DNA of 64,000 nt from Flectobacillus longus (lineage in GTDB: Bacteria > Bacteroidota > Bacteroidia > Cytophagales > Spirosomataceae): assembly GCF_030056705.1 (NCBI RefSeq), contig NZ_JASHIC010000007.1, positions 162,183 through 226,182 of the forward strand, given 5' to 3'. Of the stretch, positions 63,548 through 64,000 are shown in pieces (the first letter of the stretch is position 1; the number at the start of each line of letters is the position of its first letter). Position numbers and translations under genes: made by a program. Below the pieces are notes generated by a model. That model did not search any database. It was not told the origin of the DNA and saw only the letters and a list, made by a program, of their open reading frames with translations.

Positions 63548-64000
63548 ATTTATAAATGTAAAACTCGTAGGGACGTTATATGTAACGTTTAAAAATATCG
63601 ATGTTTAGAGATATAGAATAACAATCATACATAACTTATCCACACAAAGACCCTGCAAAATCTAATGTAGAGACGTTACAGGTAACGTTTAAAGAATATC
63701 GATGCTTAAATATATGAAAATGTCCTCTATCATAATTCAAAAACGTCACCATCAAGTAATAACCTATCTATACGAAAATTACGCAAAATATAACGTAGAG
63801 ACGTTACAGGTAACGTCTAAAGAATTTCGATACCTAGAGATATGAAAACGTCCTCTGCTATAATTCAAAAACGTCACCACCAAGTAATAACCTATCTATA
63901 CGAAAATTACGCAAAATATAACGTAGAGACGTTACAGGTAACGTCTAAAGAATTTCGATACCTAGAGATATGAAAACGTCCTCTGCTATAATTCAAAAAC
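63548..64000 (+). repeat. Tandem 128-bp repeats carrying a 20-base palindrome
   Basis: Units begin at 63667, 63795 and 63923 with exactly 128-base spacing; the last is cut by the window end. An older diverged unit begins near 63567, 100 bases earlier. Each unit contains the palindrome AGACGTTACAGGTAACGTCT (9-base arms). Units 2 and 3 are nearly identical over the visible part. Each unit also holds a 43-codon frame beginning ATGAAAA and ending in TGA at the next unit's ATG. The array lies upstream of the RAYT gene, in the position of its promoter. Confidence 0.85.

Noticed and set aside
63667..64000. Second CRISPR array
   Set aside because: The whole 128-base unit is conserved, not a short repeat with variable spacers, and it contains a symmetrical palindrome.

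Overview
The window (about 37% GC by eye) comes from a member of the Bacteroidota, most likely order Cytophagales (Spirosomataceae-like). The signs are promoters of the form TTG-N20-TAnnTTTG, LytS/LytTR signalling, many secreted glycoside hydrolases, a Wza/SLBB plus ABC polysaccharide exporter, and sufB, hisGDC and parE of Bacteroidota type. No rRNA, prophage or conjugative module is visible. Species-level assignment is not possible from the sequence alone.

Layout. (1) 0.2-5.9 kb: two secreted GH78-type alpha-L-rhamnosidases, separated by a nested REP-like palindrome and a dispersed intergenic repeat. (2) 6.1-20.6 kb, all on the minus strand: an exopolysaccharide or O-antigen-type locus. It holds glycosyltransferases, a PhyH dioxygenase, a cytosolic glycosidase-like beta-propeller, a methyltransferase, a NeuD/PglD-like acetyltransferase, WbqC, a large GT-C-like membrane protein, a DegT aminotransferase, Wzt/Wzm, a Wzz-like protein and an SLBB-rich Wza. 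(3) 21-27.3 kb: housekeeping genes parE, pheA, a bestrophin-like channel, sufB standing alone, and an Lrp-type regulator. (4) 27.4-27.8 kb: a tRNA-like RNA with a roughly 90-nt variable region, behind a consensus promoter. (5) 28.1-32.6 kb: plant cell wall genes (GH43, DUF2264, GH88/105) and a 59-aa Cys-rich secreted peptide. (6) 32.6-33.6 kb: a control-protein-like XRE gene with a symmetrical operator, overlapping a PD-(D/E)XK nuclease-like gene, next to tRNA-Ala(GGC). (7) 33.6-37.6 kb: an outer-membrane protein and hisG-hisD-hisC. (8) 38-43.8 kb: two tandem CocE/NonD hydrolases and a PBP4-type carboxypeptidase. (9) 43.8-50.7 kb: DUF2490, DUF4956, VTC domain, YD-type secreted protein and CotH, with a divergent LytS/LytTR pair. 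(10) 50.8-60.3 kb: assorted genes including GT2, a YiiX-like lipoprotein, an arginase-family enzyme, HxlR, a DsbA-type thiol protein, AraC, QOR, SDR and a GH28 pectinase. (11) 60.3-64 kb: a CRISPR array of 7 clear repeats plus one decayed repeat, and cas2, cas1 and cas4. A REP-associated tyrosine transposase gene overlaps cas4 by ATGA. Tandem 128-bp palindrome-bearing repeats run off the end of the window.

How it fits together. The GH78, GH105, GH43, GH28 and DUF2264 enzymes suggest degradation of pectin or rhamnogalacturonan. The minus-strand block at 6-20 kb should build and export a decorated surface polysaccharide. The right edge is the most unusual region: CRISPR adaptation genes without effector genes in view are transcriptionally joined to a RAYT transposase and flanked by tandem palindromic repeats. 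The tRNA-like RNA at 27.5 kb is the second strong candidate for something undescribed.
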